Counted from the first letter of the stretch, positions 33,126 through 43,776 are shown. The stretch is DNA of 64,000 nucleotides from Lacrimispora amygdalina (GCF_900205965.1 NZ_OAOF01000005.1:1-64000); one strand, 5' to 3'. Made by a program: numbers and translations. Notes: generated from the sequence alone by a model not told the origin.

Positions 33126-34714
33126 GATGTTTCCTCCTCTGTAAAAGTGATTGTAAATGATGTTCCTGTATTTTCTTCAGATTCCATTTCAATGATTCCA
33201 TGATGCTGATCTATCAATTCCTTAATCAGGCACATACCCGCCCCTCTGCCGTTCCCCTTCGTGGAAAAGCCTTTGTTGAAAATTTTATCCTGCATGCTGG
33301 CTGGAATTCCTCTGCCGGTATCGTCAACGGAAAGTATGCTGCCGGATTTCCATATATTAATCCCGACTTCGATTTCTTTCACTCCATTGCTTTGTTCATT
33401 TAACTCCTCGATGGCATTTTCAATCAGATTGCCCAGAATGGTAATATATAGTTCAACGGGCAGATGAAGCTCTGATTCCTGACAGGAGCTGTCAGGCTTG
33501 ATGGTCAGTCGGATACCAAGTTCGCCTGCACGGATAATTTTTCCAATTAAAAGTGCGGCTATACTGGAAACCTGAATCAGTTTTGTCACCTCGCTTACAG
33601 CCACAGTGGAGGCCATACTGGTATGAAGAATAAAATCAGTTACTTTTTCAGGCTGCCCCATCTCGATAAAACCAAGAATAACATGGAGCTTGTTTTTGAA
33701 TTCATGATTTAAGGCGCGGAGTGTCTCTACCATGTATCGTGCTCCGGTCAGCTCCTCAGCCAGACGGGTGTATTCTGTCTTATTGCGGAAGATGGATACG
33801 GCTCCGGTAGTGTTCCCGTTATCTATAATAGGAATCCGGTTAGATATAATGTGTTTTCCTTTTATCATCAGACTGATATTATATTCCGGCGTACCTGACC
33901 TAAGGATGTGGGGGAGTCTGGTTTCCGGATAAAGTTCCGTCAGCTTTGTACCATATTCCGGAATGTCAGGAAGCTCTAATATCTTTTTTGCAGATTCGTT
34001 GATCAGAATCAGTTCTCCTTCGGTATTAATTGCAAAGATTCCCTCTTCCAGGGCATCCAGCACTTCTTTTCTTTCAATGTGTATTTTACGGAACTCCTCC
34101 GGCTTATATCCAAGAAGTATTTTCTTCAGACGGTTGTAGAGCAGTCCTGAGACAAGAAATCCTATGGACAGGAGTACCAGTGCCAGGAGAAAAAAGACAA
34201 GAAGGATATTCCTGGTAAGCTGGGATATGCTGGTGGTCAGCACGGAAACCATTACAAAACCAATGATTTCCCCCTCTTTGTTTTTTACGGAAAAAAAGGC
34301 CCTGCGCTGACTTCCAAGAGTTCCCTTTCCATTTGTGATATAGGGGGAAGCACCGTGTAAGATGGGACCCTCGTCGCCGCCGACAAAAGTTTTTCCGATC
34401 AGTGCCTTATTATTATGATAAAAACGAATGCTGTTTTTATTACAGATGGTGACAACATCAATATAATTCAGTTCTTTAATCAGTCTGTCCATACGATTGT
34501 TAAATGCTTCAGATGGCTGCTGTTTATTTAACATATCAGTGACTTCCGGCATACCGGAGATAAAGATTCCGGCATTTCTAATGTTCATATCCAGAGAATT
34601 TCGTTTGGTCACCAGATTATAATGGAGCGATACACCCAAAGCCAGTAAAATGGCAAGGACGATGCTGAAAATCTGGGATACATAAATCTGGTGTTCTAAT
34701 GGTTTTTCTCTCAT
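33113..34714 (-). CDS. Sensor histidine kinase, CitA/DcuS family
   Basis: The 533-residue sensor has an N-terminal membrane helix, an extracytoplasmic Cache/PDC-type domain (about 35-165) and a second helix (NILLVFFLLALVLLSIGFLV). A PAS domain follows (about 210-320, EEGIFAINTEGELILINESA). The Spo0B-like His region is NHEFKNKLHVILGFIEMGQ, and the ATPase domain has NLIENAIEEL and DDTGRGIPA. ATG 34714 lies 6 bp after GGGGAGG. The class binds citrate or C4-dicarboxylates outside the cell, and this fits the neighbouring metabolic genes. Confidence 0.92.
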   Translation of the reverse strand: MREKPLEHQIYVSQIFSIVLAILLALGVSLHYNLVTKRNSLDMNIRNAGIFISGMPEVTDMLNKQQPSEAFNNRMDRLIKELNYIDVVTICNKNSIRFYHNNKALIGKTFVGGDEGPILHGASPYITNGKGTLGSQRRAFFSVKNKEGEIIGFVMVSVLTTSISQLTRNILLVFFLLALVLLSIGFLVSGLLYNRLKKILLGYKPEEFRKIHIERKEVLDALEEGIFAINTEGELILINESAKKILELPDIPEYGTKLTELYPETRLPHILRSGTPEYNISLMIKGKHIISNRIPIIDNGNTTGAVSIFRNKTEYTRLAEELTGARYMVETLRALNHEFKNKLHVILGFIEMGQPEKVTDFILHTSMASTVAVSEVTKLIQVSSIAALLIGKIIRAGELGIRLTIKPDSSCQESELHLPVELYITILGNLIENAIEELNEQSNGVKEIEVGINIWKSGSILSVDDTGRGIPASMQDKIFNKGFSTKGNGRGAGMCLIKELIDQHHGIIEMESEENTGTSFTITFTEEETSCIR

Positions 34715-34843
34715 GCAATACCTCCCCTGCAAAACCTATTGTAGTAGATGTAAACGAGAAAATCAACGAGTATCGGGATAATCTTAAAACCTGTTTTCTT
34801 TACTTACATAAGTTTTTAATAAGGTTCACAAGATTTCAAAATG

Positions 34844-34873
34844 CCGGTACCGGTGATAACATACGGTTATATT
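34844..34873 (+). promoter_or_regulatory. Candidate control region of the malic enzyme operon
   Basis: A palindrome CCGGTACCGG (34844-34853) lies where a -35 would be, 14 bp before a TATATT (34868-34873). The poor -35 is consistent with an activator-dependent promoter, probably served by the divergent two-component system (inference). Confidence 0.35.
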
Positions 34874-34905
34874 AAAAAGTCAACGAAAGGGAAAGGTGAA
34901 AAGTT

Positions 34906-36075
34906 ATGGATTACAACAAACTTGCACTTAAGCTGCATGAAAAAAACAAAGGAAAAATCGAAGTAACTTCAAAGGTTGATGTAAAATGCAGAGAGGATTT
35001 AAGTACTGCCTACACACCGGGAGTTGCAGAACCATGCAGAAAGATCAGAGATAATAAATCCGAAGTTTACCGCTATACTGCGAAAGGGAATCTGGTGGCT
35101 GTAGTAACTGACGGAACGGCAGTACTGGGGCTGGGAGATATCGGTCCGGAAGCAGCAATGCCGGTAATGGAGGGCAAATCCATTCTTTTTAAAGCCTTTG
35201 GAGGCGTGGATGCATTTCCAATTTGTCTTGATACAAAAGATACAGAGGAAATTATTAAAACAGTCCGCTATCTGGCACCTGGATTCGGCGGAATTAATCT
35301 GGAGGATATCTCTGCACCCAGATGTTTTGAAATAGAGCGGCGCTTGAAAGAAGAACTGAATATTCCGGTATTCCATGATGACCAGCATGGGACGGCAATT
35401 GTAGTATCCGCCGGTATTATCAATGCATTAAAGGTTGTTGGGAAGAAAATAGAGGAAGTTAAGGCCGTGATCAATGGAGCCGGATCTGCTGGAATTTCTA
35501 TCTGCAGACTCTTACTGTCCATCGGAATGAAAGATATTATTCTCGTTGACAAAAAAGGTGCGCTGGCAGAAGGCGAAGAGTGGATGAACGATGCCCAGAA
35601 GGCAATGGCTCAGGTAACCAATCCGGAGAATAAAACGGGGGATTTAAAAGAGATTATGAAAGGAAGAGATGTTTTCATCGGCGTTTCTGCTCCTGGAATC
35701 GTTACTTCCCAAATGGTTGCCTCTATGGCAAAGGATCCAATCGTATTTGCAATGGCCAATCCAACTCCTGAGATCATGCCCGATGAGGCAAAGGAAGGCG
35801 GAGCAAGAATCATTGCCACAGGACGTTCTGACTTTCCAAACCAGATCAATAATGTACTGGTATTCCCAGGTATTTTCCGTGGTGCTCTGGATGCAAAAGC
35901 TACTGATATCACAGAAGAAATGAAGATTGCCGCTGCTTATGCCATTGCTGGAATCATAAAGGAAGAAGAACTGACAGAGGAATACATTATACCCGGTGCA
36001 TTTGATGAACGTGTTGCAAAAGAGGTTGCAGAAGCGGTGAAGAAAAAAGCTGTGGAGCAGGGGGTTGTAAAGTAA
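34906..36075 (+). CDS. NAD(P)-dependent malic enzyme (oxaloacetate-decarboxylating)
   Basis: The 389-residue bacterial-type malic enzyme converts malate to pyruvate and CO2 with reduction of NAD(P). The N-terminal catalytic domain has [13 protein letters not shown] and [20 protein letters not shown], followed by the [20 protein letters not shown] metal/substrate segment. The Rossmann domain has [15 protein letters not shown]. Length is typical of the short bacterial form. It is 1 bp from the carrier gene and divergent from the CitAB-type system. Together they form a malate fermentation unit. Confidence 0.95.
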   Translation: MDYNKLALKLHEKNKGKIEVTSKVDVKCREDLSTAYTPGVAEPCRKIRDNKSEVYRYTAKGNLVAVVTDGTAVLGLGDIGPEAAMPVMEGKSILFKAFGGVDAFPICLDTKDTEEIIKTVRYLAPGFGGINLEDISAPRCFEIERRLKEELNIPVFHDDQHGTAIVVSAGIINALKVVGKKIEEVKAVINGAGSAGISICRLLLSIGMKDIILVDKKGALAEGEEWMNDAQKAMAQVTNPENKTGDLKEIMKGRDVFIGVSAPGIVTSQMVASMAKDPIVFAMANPTPEIMPDEAKEGGARIIATGRSDFPNQINNVLVFPGIFRGALDAKATDITEEMKIAAAYAIAGIIKEEELTEEYIIPGAFDERVAKEVAEAVKKKAVEQGVVK

Positions 36076-36076
36076 G

Positions 36077-37378
36077 ATGGAAAATGAAAAAAACACTATG
36101 GGTAAAAAGATTATAAGCATTAAAATATCCGGAATTTCATTGCCTGTTTATCTTGCTTTTACTGCAGTCACTGCAGTTTCTATTGCTATGAAATGGCTTC
36201 CTTCCGGTATGATCGGTGCTCTGCTTGTAATGATGATTTTCGGCGGACTGTTTAATATCATTGGTAATAATCTTCCCATTGTTAAAACCTTTCTGGGGGG
36301 CGGTGCGATTGTCTGCATCTTTGCTTCCGCTGCTCTGGTTTATACGGGTCTGATCCCGGGATATGTAGTGGAGAATGTTGACCAGTTTATGAATAAAACC
36401 GGATTTTTAAATTTTTACATAGCAGCGTTAATTACAGGCAGTATTCTGGGTATGGACCGGTCTCTTCTGTTAAAAGCTGCAGTCCGGTTCCTCCCGGTTG
36501 CTCTTTGTGCAATGACCATGGCTATCTTAAGCGTTGGCGTAGTGGGAGCTTTGGTTGGATATGGTTTTGTAGATGCAGTGATGTATGTGGCAATTCCCAT
36601 GATGGGCGGCGGTATGGGAGCCGGAGTGGTTCCGCTGTCCGGTATGTACGCAGAGGCGCTTCACACAGAATCTGCCGCAGTAATATCAAGAATGATTCCA
36701 GCGTCTACTCTGGGTAACGTAATGGCAATTGTAGGAGCCGGAATGCTGGCAAAATTTGGAGAAGTTAAGCCAGGCTTAACAGGAAACGGACGTCTTATGA
36801 GAAATCACAATTCTGATTTAAATGAAAAAAACAAGTCTTCTGTCAGTCTGGAAGAGCTGGGAATTGGATTAATTACCGCTATGTTATTCTTTTTAACAGG
36901 TGTGATTATTAATAAATTTGTTCCTGCGGTCCATTCTTATGCCTGGATGATTATCCTGGTTGCTGTAAGCAAGGCGTGTGGATTTATTCCCGTAAAATTT
37001 GAGGATTCCGCCCGCCAGTGGTCCCAGTTTGTTATGAAGAACTGGACCAGTGCACTTTTAGTGGGAATTGGAATTTCTATGATAGATTTAGGTGCAGTAG
37101 CAAAAGCGGTCACCCCCATGTACCTGCTCCTGGTTTTTGTAGTAGTTGCAAGTGTATCGATTGGTGCCGGAATCGGCGGTTATCTGGTTGGGTTCTATCC
37201 GGTGGAATCCGCAATTACGGCCGGACTCTGCACCACCAATATGGGGGGAACCGGTGATATTGCTGTTCTTTCCGCAGCCAGAAGAATGGAACTTCTTCCA
37301 TTTGCCCAGATCGCTACCAGAATCTGCGGTGCACTCATTCTGATAGTAGCCAGTCTGCTGACTCAGTTATTATTTTAG
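36077..37378 (+). CDS. 2-hydroxycarboxylate carrier (CitS/CimH/MleP family)
   Basis: The 433-residue membrane protein has about eleven hydrophobic segments. It shows the two Gly-rich reentrant motifs of the family, MMGGGMGAGVVPLSGMYAE and IGAGIGGYLVGFYPVESAIT; a conserved Arg lies in LSAARRMELLPFAQIATRIC. These carriers import malate or citrate with cations or exchange it for lactate. Coupling to malic enzyme makes malate the most likely substrate. Confidence 0.92.
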   Translation: MENEKNTMGKKIISIKISGISLPVYLAFTAVTAVSIAMKWLPSGMIGALLVMMIFGGLFNIIGNNLPIVKTFLGGGAIVCIFASAALVYTGLIPGYVVENVDQFMNKTGFLNFYIAALITGSILGMDRSLLLKAAVRFLPVALCAMTMAILSVGVVGALVGYGFVDAVMYVAIPMMGGGMGAGVVPLSGMYAEALHTESAAVISRMIPASTLGNVMAIVGAGMLAKFGEVKPGLTGNGRLMRNHNSDLNEKNKSSVSLEELGIGLITAMLFFLTGVIINKFVPAVHSYAWMIILVAVSKACGFIPVKFEDSARQWSQFVMKNWTSALLVGIGISMIDLGAVAKAVTPMYLLLVFVVVASVSIGAGIGGYLVGFYPVESAITAGLCTTNMGGTGDIAVLSAARRMELLPFAQIATRICGALILIVASLLTQLLF

Positions 37379-37401
37379 ATTGTGGTATAGAATATAAAAC
37401 G

Positions 37402-37446
37402 ATCCTCCAATAAGGAAAAATCCATTCTTTATTGGGGGATTTTTTT
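37402..37446 (+). terminator. Terminator after the malate carrier
   Basis: A 12-bp stem with one G-U pair (37402-37413 with 37429-37440) is followed by TTTTTT. It ends the malic enzyme/carrier operon. Confidence 0.85.
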
Positions 37447-37591
37447 GCGCAGTATGAGATATACTGCGAAACGGTTTGCGGGCGGAGGGATTTTATGACA
37501 AAGAGATAAATGCGGGAATCAGTTACTTGCAGAAAAACAAAAGAAAAGACCGGTAAAAATAATCCGGAATAAATGAAAGAGGGTTGTAAAT

Positions 37592-38936
37592 GTGAAAAAG
37601 TGGTTTGAAGATTTAAAGGTTGCGAAGAAACTATTAATCAGCTATCTCTTGATTTCAGCATTAACAGTGGTTACTGCCGGTGTTGGGATTGTATCTGTAA
37701 CTGCTGCTGCGGTAAATTCCAATGCCAGGAATGTAATGGCTGCTGTTATTATCATAGTATTCATTTCAATTGCTGCAATAATTCTTTCTGTCTCTCTCTC
37801 CCGTTATATGTCAGATATCATTGCTTATCCTCTGTATATCTTTGAGGCGTTTGCAGGCATGGCAGCTGTGGGGGATTTTGGGGTTGATAAAATAGCAGGT
37901 GAAAAAGAAAGAGCCTGGGCATCCAGGAAGGATGAAGTCGGCGGTCTGGCAAGTGCGTTCGACCAGATGATTATCAATAATATAGAACAGGCCCAGACAA
38001 CCAGGACAATTGCAGACGGTGATTTAACAACGGTTGTTACCATACGGTCTGAAGAGGACATACTTGGGAAGGCACTGGCAGAATTAGTTGAGAAATTCCA
38101 CAATCTGGCTTCTTCTATTACAACCATAGCAGAACAGGTTAATTCGGGATCTGGCCAGGTCTCTGACGGAGCACAGGCTTTATCCATCGGTACAACTGAA
38201 CAGGCTGCAACACTGGAGGAATTAAACGCTTCCATCAGCAGCGTGGCCAGACAGGCATCTAAGAATGCAGAGAGTGTTGAAAAAGCTGCCGGATATGTAG
38301 GTCAGGCGGGCCAGGGCGTTATGGAAAGCAACCAACTCATGCAGGAAGGAGTTAAATCTGGCAATGAAAGAGATTGGAGCGTCGTCACATGAGATATCCA
38401 AGATTACAAAGCTGGTGGAGGACATTGCATTTCAGACTAATATTCTTGCACTTAATGCTGCTGTAGAGGCGGCTCGTGCAGGTGATGCCGGAAAAGGCTT
38501 TGCTGTGGTGGCCGACGAGGTGCGCAGTTTGGCAGGAAAATCCGCCGATGCAGCAAAACAGACAGCGGATCTGATTCAAAAATCAGTTACAATGGTATCA
38601 CACACAGAGCGGCTTGCCGATGATACTCTTAAGCTGTTATCCTCTGTGGAAGAACAGGCACAGATGGTGGAACATTCCATTCAGGAAATTGAATCTGCCT
38701 CCACCGAACAGGCAGAAGCAATTGAACAGATAAACCAGGGACTTTCCCAGGTGGCAGCTGTTGTACAGACTAACGCAGCAACGGCGGAAGAAAGTTCTGC
38801 AGCCAGTGAAGAACTTGCAGCACAGGCGGAAATGCTGCAGCAGGAGGTGAAGAAATTCAAGCTGCATGAAGCAGGACTATCAAAAAACACAAAACTTTCA
38901 TCTGATGCTTCAGCCGGTTTCTATAATAAGTATTAA
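37592..38936 (+). pseudogene. Methyl-accepting chemotaxis protein, frameshifted
   Basis: Two frames join into one receptor of about 450 residues. The first (37592-38392, GTG start) has two membrane helices separated by only about seven residues, then a HAMP-like linker and the start of the signalling coil. It runs out of frame after [12 protein letters not shown] into a short false tail. The second (from about 38360) continues with [40 protein letters not shown] and [14 protein letters not shown], the CheA/CheW contact tip. The shift lies near 38345-38363. The almost absent outer domain suggests the intact protein sensed cytoplasmic or membrane cues. A sequencing error cannot be excluded. Confidence 0.85.
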
Positions 38937-38963
38937 TGAAAAACAATATAAAAAGACAGAATG

Positions 38964-39008
38964 AATCAGGGTTGAAAAACATGGATTGTTTTAACCCTGA
39001 TTTTTATT
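38964..39008 (+). terminator. Terminator after the chemotaxis gene
   Basis: A 10-bp stem (AATCAGGGTT at 38964-38973 with 38993-39002) is followed by TTTATTT. Confidence 0.75.
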
Positions 39009-39088
39009 TATCTGGAACAAACCAGAAAATTTATGATATACTTTAAACAGTACCGTATGATGGAATTGAGAGAGGAATTATTGATAAT

Positions 39089-39442
39089 ATGATGGCAGAA
39101 TCCATGTTAAATGGCCGTATGCTGGCCGGGGGAGCTGGAAAGAACGATCATAATAATACCCAGCTTCTGTATATTACGTCTTCTTCAGTCAGCGAGAATG
39201 ATGAGCGGCTCTATATGATCTGTGATAAAGGGGGCAACCCCAATGTTTTGGTTAAAGACCTGCTAACGGGTAATGAAAGTGACTGGCTGGGTCAGGATGC
39301 GCATCCTCACCCGATTTACAGCCATGCAGGGGACCGGATAATCTTTAACAGCCGTATGGACCAGTATGTAAATGTATACTGTGTTTCCTCTAAAAACCCT
39401 ATTTCCCGGAAGCCCACAGATAGAGGAGAGGAAGAACGATGA
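39089..39442 (+). pseudogene. Beta-propeller (oligogalacturonate lyase-like) remnant, 117 aa
   Basis: The frame reads as one blade-like start, NNTQLLYITSSSVSENDERL with CDKGGNPNVLVKDLLTGNE, joined directly to a late-type blade, DAHPHPIYSHAGDRIIFNSR with QYVNVYCVSS. Proteins with these PD40/oligogalacturonate lyase motifs are normally 350-400 residues, so about two thirds of the middle seems to be missing in frame. The stop overlaps the sbcD start (ATGA), so translation of the remnant may still be coupled to sbcD. Family identity is moderately sure; function is probably lost. Confidence 0.55.
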
Positions 39443-40605
39443 AATTATTTCATTTGTCGGATTTACACATTGGAAAACAATTAAATGGTTATAGCTTAAA
39501 AGAAAATCAGGAAGCTGTTTTAAAGCAGATCGTGGATTATGCGGCCACACAACAACCCGATGCCATTTTAATCTGTGGTGATATTTACGATAAGACAGCC
39601 CCATCGGCGGAGGCCTATACCATATTCAGCGGATTTTTAGATGCACTGTCCATGCTCCGCCCACAGCCTGCTGTTCTCATTATTGCCGGGAATCATGATT
39701 CTCCTGAAAGACTCTCCTATGCTGGATCATTTTTGGAAAAGCATTCCATTCATCTGTCGGTAATGCCGCCCCAAAATCAGAATGAATACATAAAAAAAGT
39801 GGTGCTTTCTGATGAAAAGGGCCCCGTTAATTTCTATCTGCTGCCTTTTTTAAAACCAGGATATGTAAGAAATCTCTTTGGGGACAGTCAGCCCCAGGGA
39901 TACGAACATGCGGTTAAGGAAGTTCTGGCAAGAGAAAACATAGACACCGTGGAGCGTAATGTACTGCTATCCCATCAGTTTTACGCCGGGGGAAGCTCAG
40001 ATCCGGAGACCTGTGAATCAGAGCAGGCAGTTATTATGGCAGGAGGGCTGGACCGTGTGGATGTTTGTGTGCTTCCGGCCTTTGATTATGTGGCACTTGG
40101 GCATCTCCACGGACCACAAAGAGTTTCAAAGGATTGGATCCGTTATAGTGGAACGCCATTTAAATATTCCGTCAGTGAGGAGCACCATAAAAAAGGAATC
40201 ACTGTGATTCATATGGGTGCAAAGGGGGAGGCGCTGACCTATGATGTACTTCCTCTTCGGGGGATTCAGGATGTAAGGCGTGAAAGAGGAACCTTAAAGG
40301 AGGTACTAGACCGTGCGGATGATACGAACTGCCATGATTTTATCAGCGTGACCCTTACCGATGAAGACGAGCCTTACCGGATCAGAGAGCAGTTAAAGGA
40401 AGTCTATGATCATCTGCTGGAACTGAAGGTGGACAATGTGCGCACCAGGGAACGAATGATGGAGGAAGAGGAGCGTGTACCTGTTTTAAATCCTCTGGAA
40501 GCATTCCGGCAGTTTTACAGGACTGTGAGAGGGGAAGAGATGACAGAGGAAGCCTTTCATGCCATGGAGAGAATCGTACAGGAAGCAAAGGAGGAAGGTG
40601 CATGA
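39439..40605 (+). CDS. sbcD: Exonuclease subunit SbcD
   Basis: The 388-residue Mre11-type calcineurin-like nuclease has metal motifs FHLSDLHIGKQLNGYSL, LICGDIYDKTAPS, IAGNHDSPERL, LSHQFYAGG and ALGHLHGPQ. A C-terminal SbcD domain follows. With SbcC it trims DNA ends and hairpins. It overlaps sbcC by 4 bp (ATGA). Confidence 0.95.
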   Translation: MKLFHLSDLHIGKQLNGYSLKENQEAVLKQIVDYAATQQPDAILICGDIYDKTAPSAEAYTIFSGFLDALSMLRPQPAVLIIAGNHDSPERLSYAGSFLEKHSIHLSVMPPQNQNEYIKKVVLSDEKGPVNFYLLPFLKPGYVRNLFGDSQPQGYEHAVKEVLARENIDTVERNVLLSHQFYAGGSSDPETCESEQAVIMAGGLDRVDVCVLPAFDYVALGHLHGPQRVSKDWIRYSGTPFKYSVSEEHHKKGITVIHMGAKGEALTYDVLPLRGIQDVRRERGTLKEVLDRADDTNCHDFISVTLTDEDEPYRIREQLKEVYDHLLELKVDNVRTRERMMEEEERVPVLNPLEAFRQFYRTVRGEEMTEEAFHAMERIVQEAKEEGA

Positions 40606-43600
40606 AACCATTGAAGTTGAAGATGTCCGCATTTGGTTCCTACAAAGATGTGGAAACAGTGGATTTTGAAATAGCCGGGCATGGGATTTTTCTCATTACC
40701 GGAGATACCGGTTCCGGAAAAACCACGATTTTTGATGCGCTTTCCTATGCGCTTTTTGGAGAAACAAGCGGACATCGAAGAGATCCTTCCATGATGCGCA
40801 GCCAGTATGCAGACGGGGATATGGAAACTTTTGTGTCCTTTCGTTTTTCCGAGCAGGGGGAAATCTATGAAATTACAAGAAGCCCTTCCTATTTAAGAAG
40901 CAGTAAAAGGAAAAACAAGGAAGGTGAGTACACCCAGATCTCAGTTCCTGCAAAGGCTTCCCTGTTACTGCCCACAGGTGTGGAATTTGCCGGTAGTATC
41001 CGGGACATTAACCAGAAGATTGAAGAGATTATCGGTGTGGATTCCAGCCAGTTCTCACAAATCGCCATGATAGCCCAGGGAGATTACTTAAAGCTTCTTC
41101 TTGCTGCCTCGAAAGAGAGAAAAGAGATCTTCTCCAGAATATTTAACACAGGGATATACAGCCGGATTCAGTATAAATTAAAGGAAAAAAATAACTTCTA
41201 TGCTGGAAAGCTGGAGGATAACCGTAAGCTTTGTGTTCATGAGCTGGGGAATCTGGAACTGCTATGTGACAGTGTTTACAAAGACCAGTGGACTCATCTG
41301 CTGGAATTTCCGGAGACGAAAACGGAAGAAATTATCAGCCTGCTGTCAGCAATTTTAGCTGAGATCCGTGATAAAGAAGAGAAGCTGTCGGTTAAAAGGG
41401 AAGAAAACAGTGAGCGTCTTTCCAGCGTGGAAAGCAAGAGGAATCTTGCCATGGAGCAAAACCGCCTGTTTGATAAACGAAAGGAAGCTGCTGACCGCAT
41501 GGAGGCATTAAAGCTTCAGAATGAGGATTGGAAGCAAAGGCGGGAGCGGCTTGCGAGAGGGGAACTGGCGGAACAAGTCTCTACTGCAGAGGCACAATAT
41601 AAGGAAAGAAAAAATGACTGGGAAGCAGCTATGAAACGGGAGCTGCAGATTGAGGAAGATTTAAAGAATGCAGGGGAAATGCTTGCTTTGGTAAAGAAAG
41701 CTGCATTTGAATGCAGGGAAGCGTCAGAAAAGGAGGTTCCCCAGCTGTCGATTCTCTTAGACCGCCTGAATTCCTCCATGCCTCTTTATGAGGATTGGAA
41801 GAACATGGAGGAACTGTGCCGCATCAGAAAAAGAGAAGAGGAGGAGGCCAAAAAACAGTTTGAGGAAGCAGCTAATGAGTTAGAACGAGTCAGTCTGCGC
41901 TTAAAAGAATACGAAAAGCAGCTGGATACACTGACTGAAATCGCGAAAAGGCTTCCGGAACTGAAACAGTTAAAAGGAGAGTATACGAGAAAGGAAGAGG
42001 CTTTAAAGGGATTGTTTGTGCCATTAAAACAGGTCAGGTCTTGTCAGCTTGAATTAACAGAATTAAACAAGTCAGAAAAAGCCGCCCAGGCTGCCTATGA
42101 GGAGGCACAAGCCCTTTATAACACCTTTTATCAAAGCTTTTTTGCCCAGCAGGCAGGAATGCTTGCAAAGGAACTGACAGAGGGAGAACCCTGCCCGGTA
42201 TGCGGCTCCTGCCATCACCCGCAAAAGGCAGAGCTTTTAAAAGACGGTATTTCTGCCAGGATGGTGGATGAGGCCAGAATTTCAAGAGATAAAGCCAATG
42301 AGCGCCGGTCAGAAGCCGCTCTGCTTGTGGTTCAAAAATATGAAGACTGCCGTTACCGGGAAGAATTGATAAAGAAGGAGGCAGGTCTTTTTATTGGTCC
42401 CTGTACAGACTTGGATTCTCTGGGAGAACGTCTTATATCGGAAGAAAAAGAAACCAACCTCCTGTTGGTCAATACGGAAAAAGAGGAGAAGAGAGCAAGG
42501 GAAGCGGAAGCGTTTTTAAAGGAGATCAATGAAAAAAAACGAAATGATATCAGCCGTATGACAGTACTGGAACAGGAAAAGGAAGCCTTTCGCGGAGCCT
42601 GGCAGGATAAGAAAGTGAAAAATTCCGCTTTATTTGCGAAACGGGAGCAACTGGAAAAAAGTCTTCCCTATCCGGACGAGAAGCAGGCAAAACTCCAGCA
42701 GGAACGATTAAAAAACAAAAGGGATCAACTGCTGGCAGCTGAAAAGAAGGCAAATGAGAGGTTTCTTCTTCTGTCGGAAGAGGAACGGGAAAAGAGGGGC
42801 CGCCTTGCTTCATTAAAAGAAAATACACAAGAGCTTTTCAAAGCACAGGAGAGTACAGGAAAGGCTTACCATTCGCTTCTGATAAAGCTGGGATTTTCTG
42901 ATGAAGCAGATTATATCCAGGCTAAGATGCCCTCTGACCAGAGGAAGGCATGGCAGCAGGAAATACGGGAATACGAGGAAGCGTGTCTCACTGCCAGGAC
43001 AATCTATGAGCAGTATAAAGAACAGACAAAAGGAAGGGAGCGTGTGGATACATCGCATTGGGATGAAGAAGCGTATGCATTAAGGGAGGAGCAAAAGGTC
43101 CTTCAGTTAAAGTCGGCTGAACTTGCAGGGATTGAAAGCCGGGCTGAACGGGCAGAAGGAAATTTAAAGAAGCTTTGGAAGGAGCGGCTGGAGCTTGAGA
43201 CGGAATATCAGCTGTATCATAATTTAAACCAGACAGCCAATGGAAAGCTTTCAGTAAGTCTGGATTTTCAGACTTATGTGCAGCGTCAGTATTTTAATCA
43301 GATGGTTCATGCTGCCAATAAGCGGTTAAAGATCATGTCTGACGGTCAGTTTCTTTTACAATGCCGGGATTTAAATGCTTTAGGAAAGCAGGGGGAGGTT
43401 GGACTGGATCTTGATGTGTACAGCCTGGCAACCGGTCAGGTAAGGGATGTGAAAACATTGTCAGGAGGAGAATCGTTTATGGCAGCTCTTGCAATGGCTT
43501 TAGGAATGGCGGATATTATTCAGAGAACGGCAGGAAATGTGCGGCTGGATGCAATGTTCATTGATGAAGGCTTCGGATCTTTAGATGAGGAATCCAGATT

Positions 43601-43766
43601 AAGGGCCGTGCGGATCCTTCTGGAACTGGCGGGGGAACACAGGCTGATTGGGATTATCTCTCATGTAAGTGAACTGAAAGAACAGATTGATAAGAAGCTG
43701 TTGGTTACGAAGAATGAGAGCGGCAGCACAATCCGGTGGGATCTTGATCACATAAGTCCCGTCTGA
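40602..43766 (+). CDS. sbcC: Exonuclease subunit SbcC
   Basis: The 1054-residue Rad50-type ATPase has Walker A in LITGDTGSGKTTIFDALSYA and a long antiparallel coiled coil. The zinc-hook is EPCPVCGSCHHP near residue 530. The C-terminal signature is VKTLSGGESFMAALAMALGM, followed by Walker B AMFIDEGFGSLDEES. Length and order are standard. It acts with SbcD in end processing. Confidence 0.96.
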   Translation: MKPLKLKMSAFGSYKDVETVDFEIAGHGIFLITGDTGSGKTTIFDALSYALFGETSGHRRDPSMMRSQYADGDMETFVSFRFSEQGEIYEITRSPSYLRSSKRKNKEGEYTQISVPAKASLLLPTGVEFAGSIRDINQKIEEIIGVDSSQFSQIAMIAQGDYLKLLLAASKERKEIFSRIFNTGIYSRIQYKLKEKNNFYAGKLEDNRKLCVHELGNLELLCDSVYKDQWTHLLEFPETKTEEIISLLSAILAEIRDKEEKLSVKREENSERLSSVESKRNLAMEQNRLFDKRKEAADRMEALKLQNEDWKQRRERLARGELAEQVSTAEAQYKERKNDWEAAMKRELQIEEDLKNAGEMLALVKKAAFECREASEKEVPQLSILLDRLNSSMPLYEDWKNMEELCRIRKREEEEAKKQFEEAANELERVSLRLKEYEKQLDTLTEIAKRLPELKQLKGEYTRKEEALKGLFVPLKQVRSCQLELTELNKSEKAAQAAYEEAQALYNTFYQSFFAQQAGMLAKELTEGEPCPVCGSCHHPQKAELLKDGISARMVDEARISRDKANERRSEAALLVVQKYEDCRYREELIKKEAGLFIGPCTDLDSLGERLISEEKETNLLLVNTEKEEKRAREAEAFLKEINEKKRNDISRMTVLEQEKEAFRGAWQDKKVKNSALFAKREQLEKSLPYPDEKQAKLQQERLKNKRDQLLAAEKKANERFLLLSEEEREKRGRLASLKENTQELFKAQESTGKAYHSLLIKLGFSDEADYIQAKMPSDQRKAWQQEIREYEEACLTARTIYEQYKEQTKGRERVDTSHWDEEAYALREEQKVLQLKSAELAGIESRAERAEGNLKKLWKERLELETEYQLYHNLNQTANGKLSVSLDFQTYVQRQYFNQMVHAANKRLKIMSDGQFLLQCRDLNALGKQGEVGLDLDVYSLATGQVRDVKTLSGGESFMAALAMALGMADIIQRTAGNVRLDAMFIDEGFGSLDEESRLRAVRILLELAGEHRLIGIISHVSELKEQIDKKLLVTKNESGSTIRWDLDHISPV

Positions 43767-43776
43767 TAAGTGGTGG

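Noticed and set aside
34999..35388. Minus-strand frame within malic enzyme
   Set aside because: Antisense shadow of a well-supported gene.
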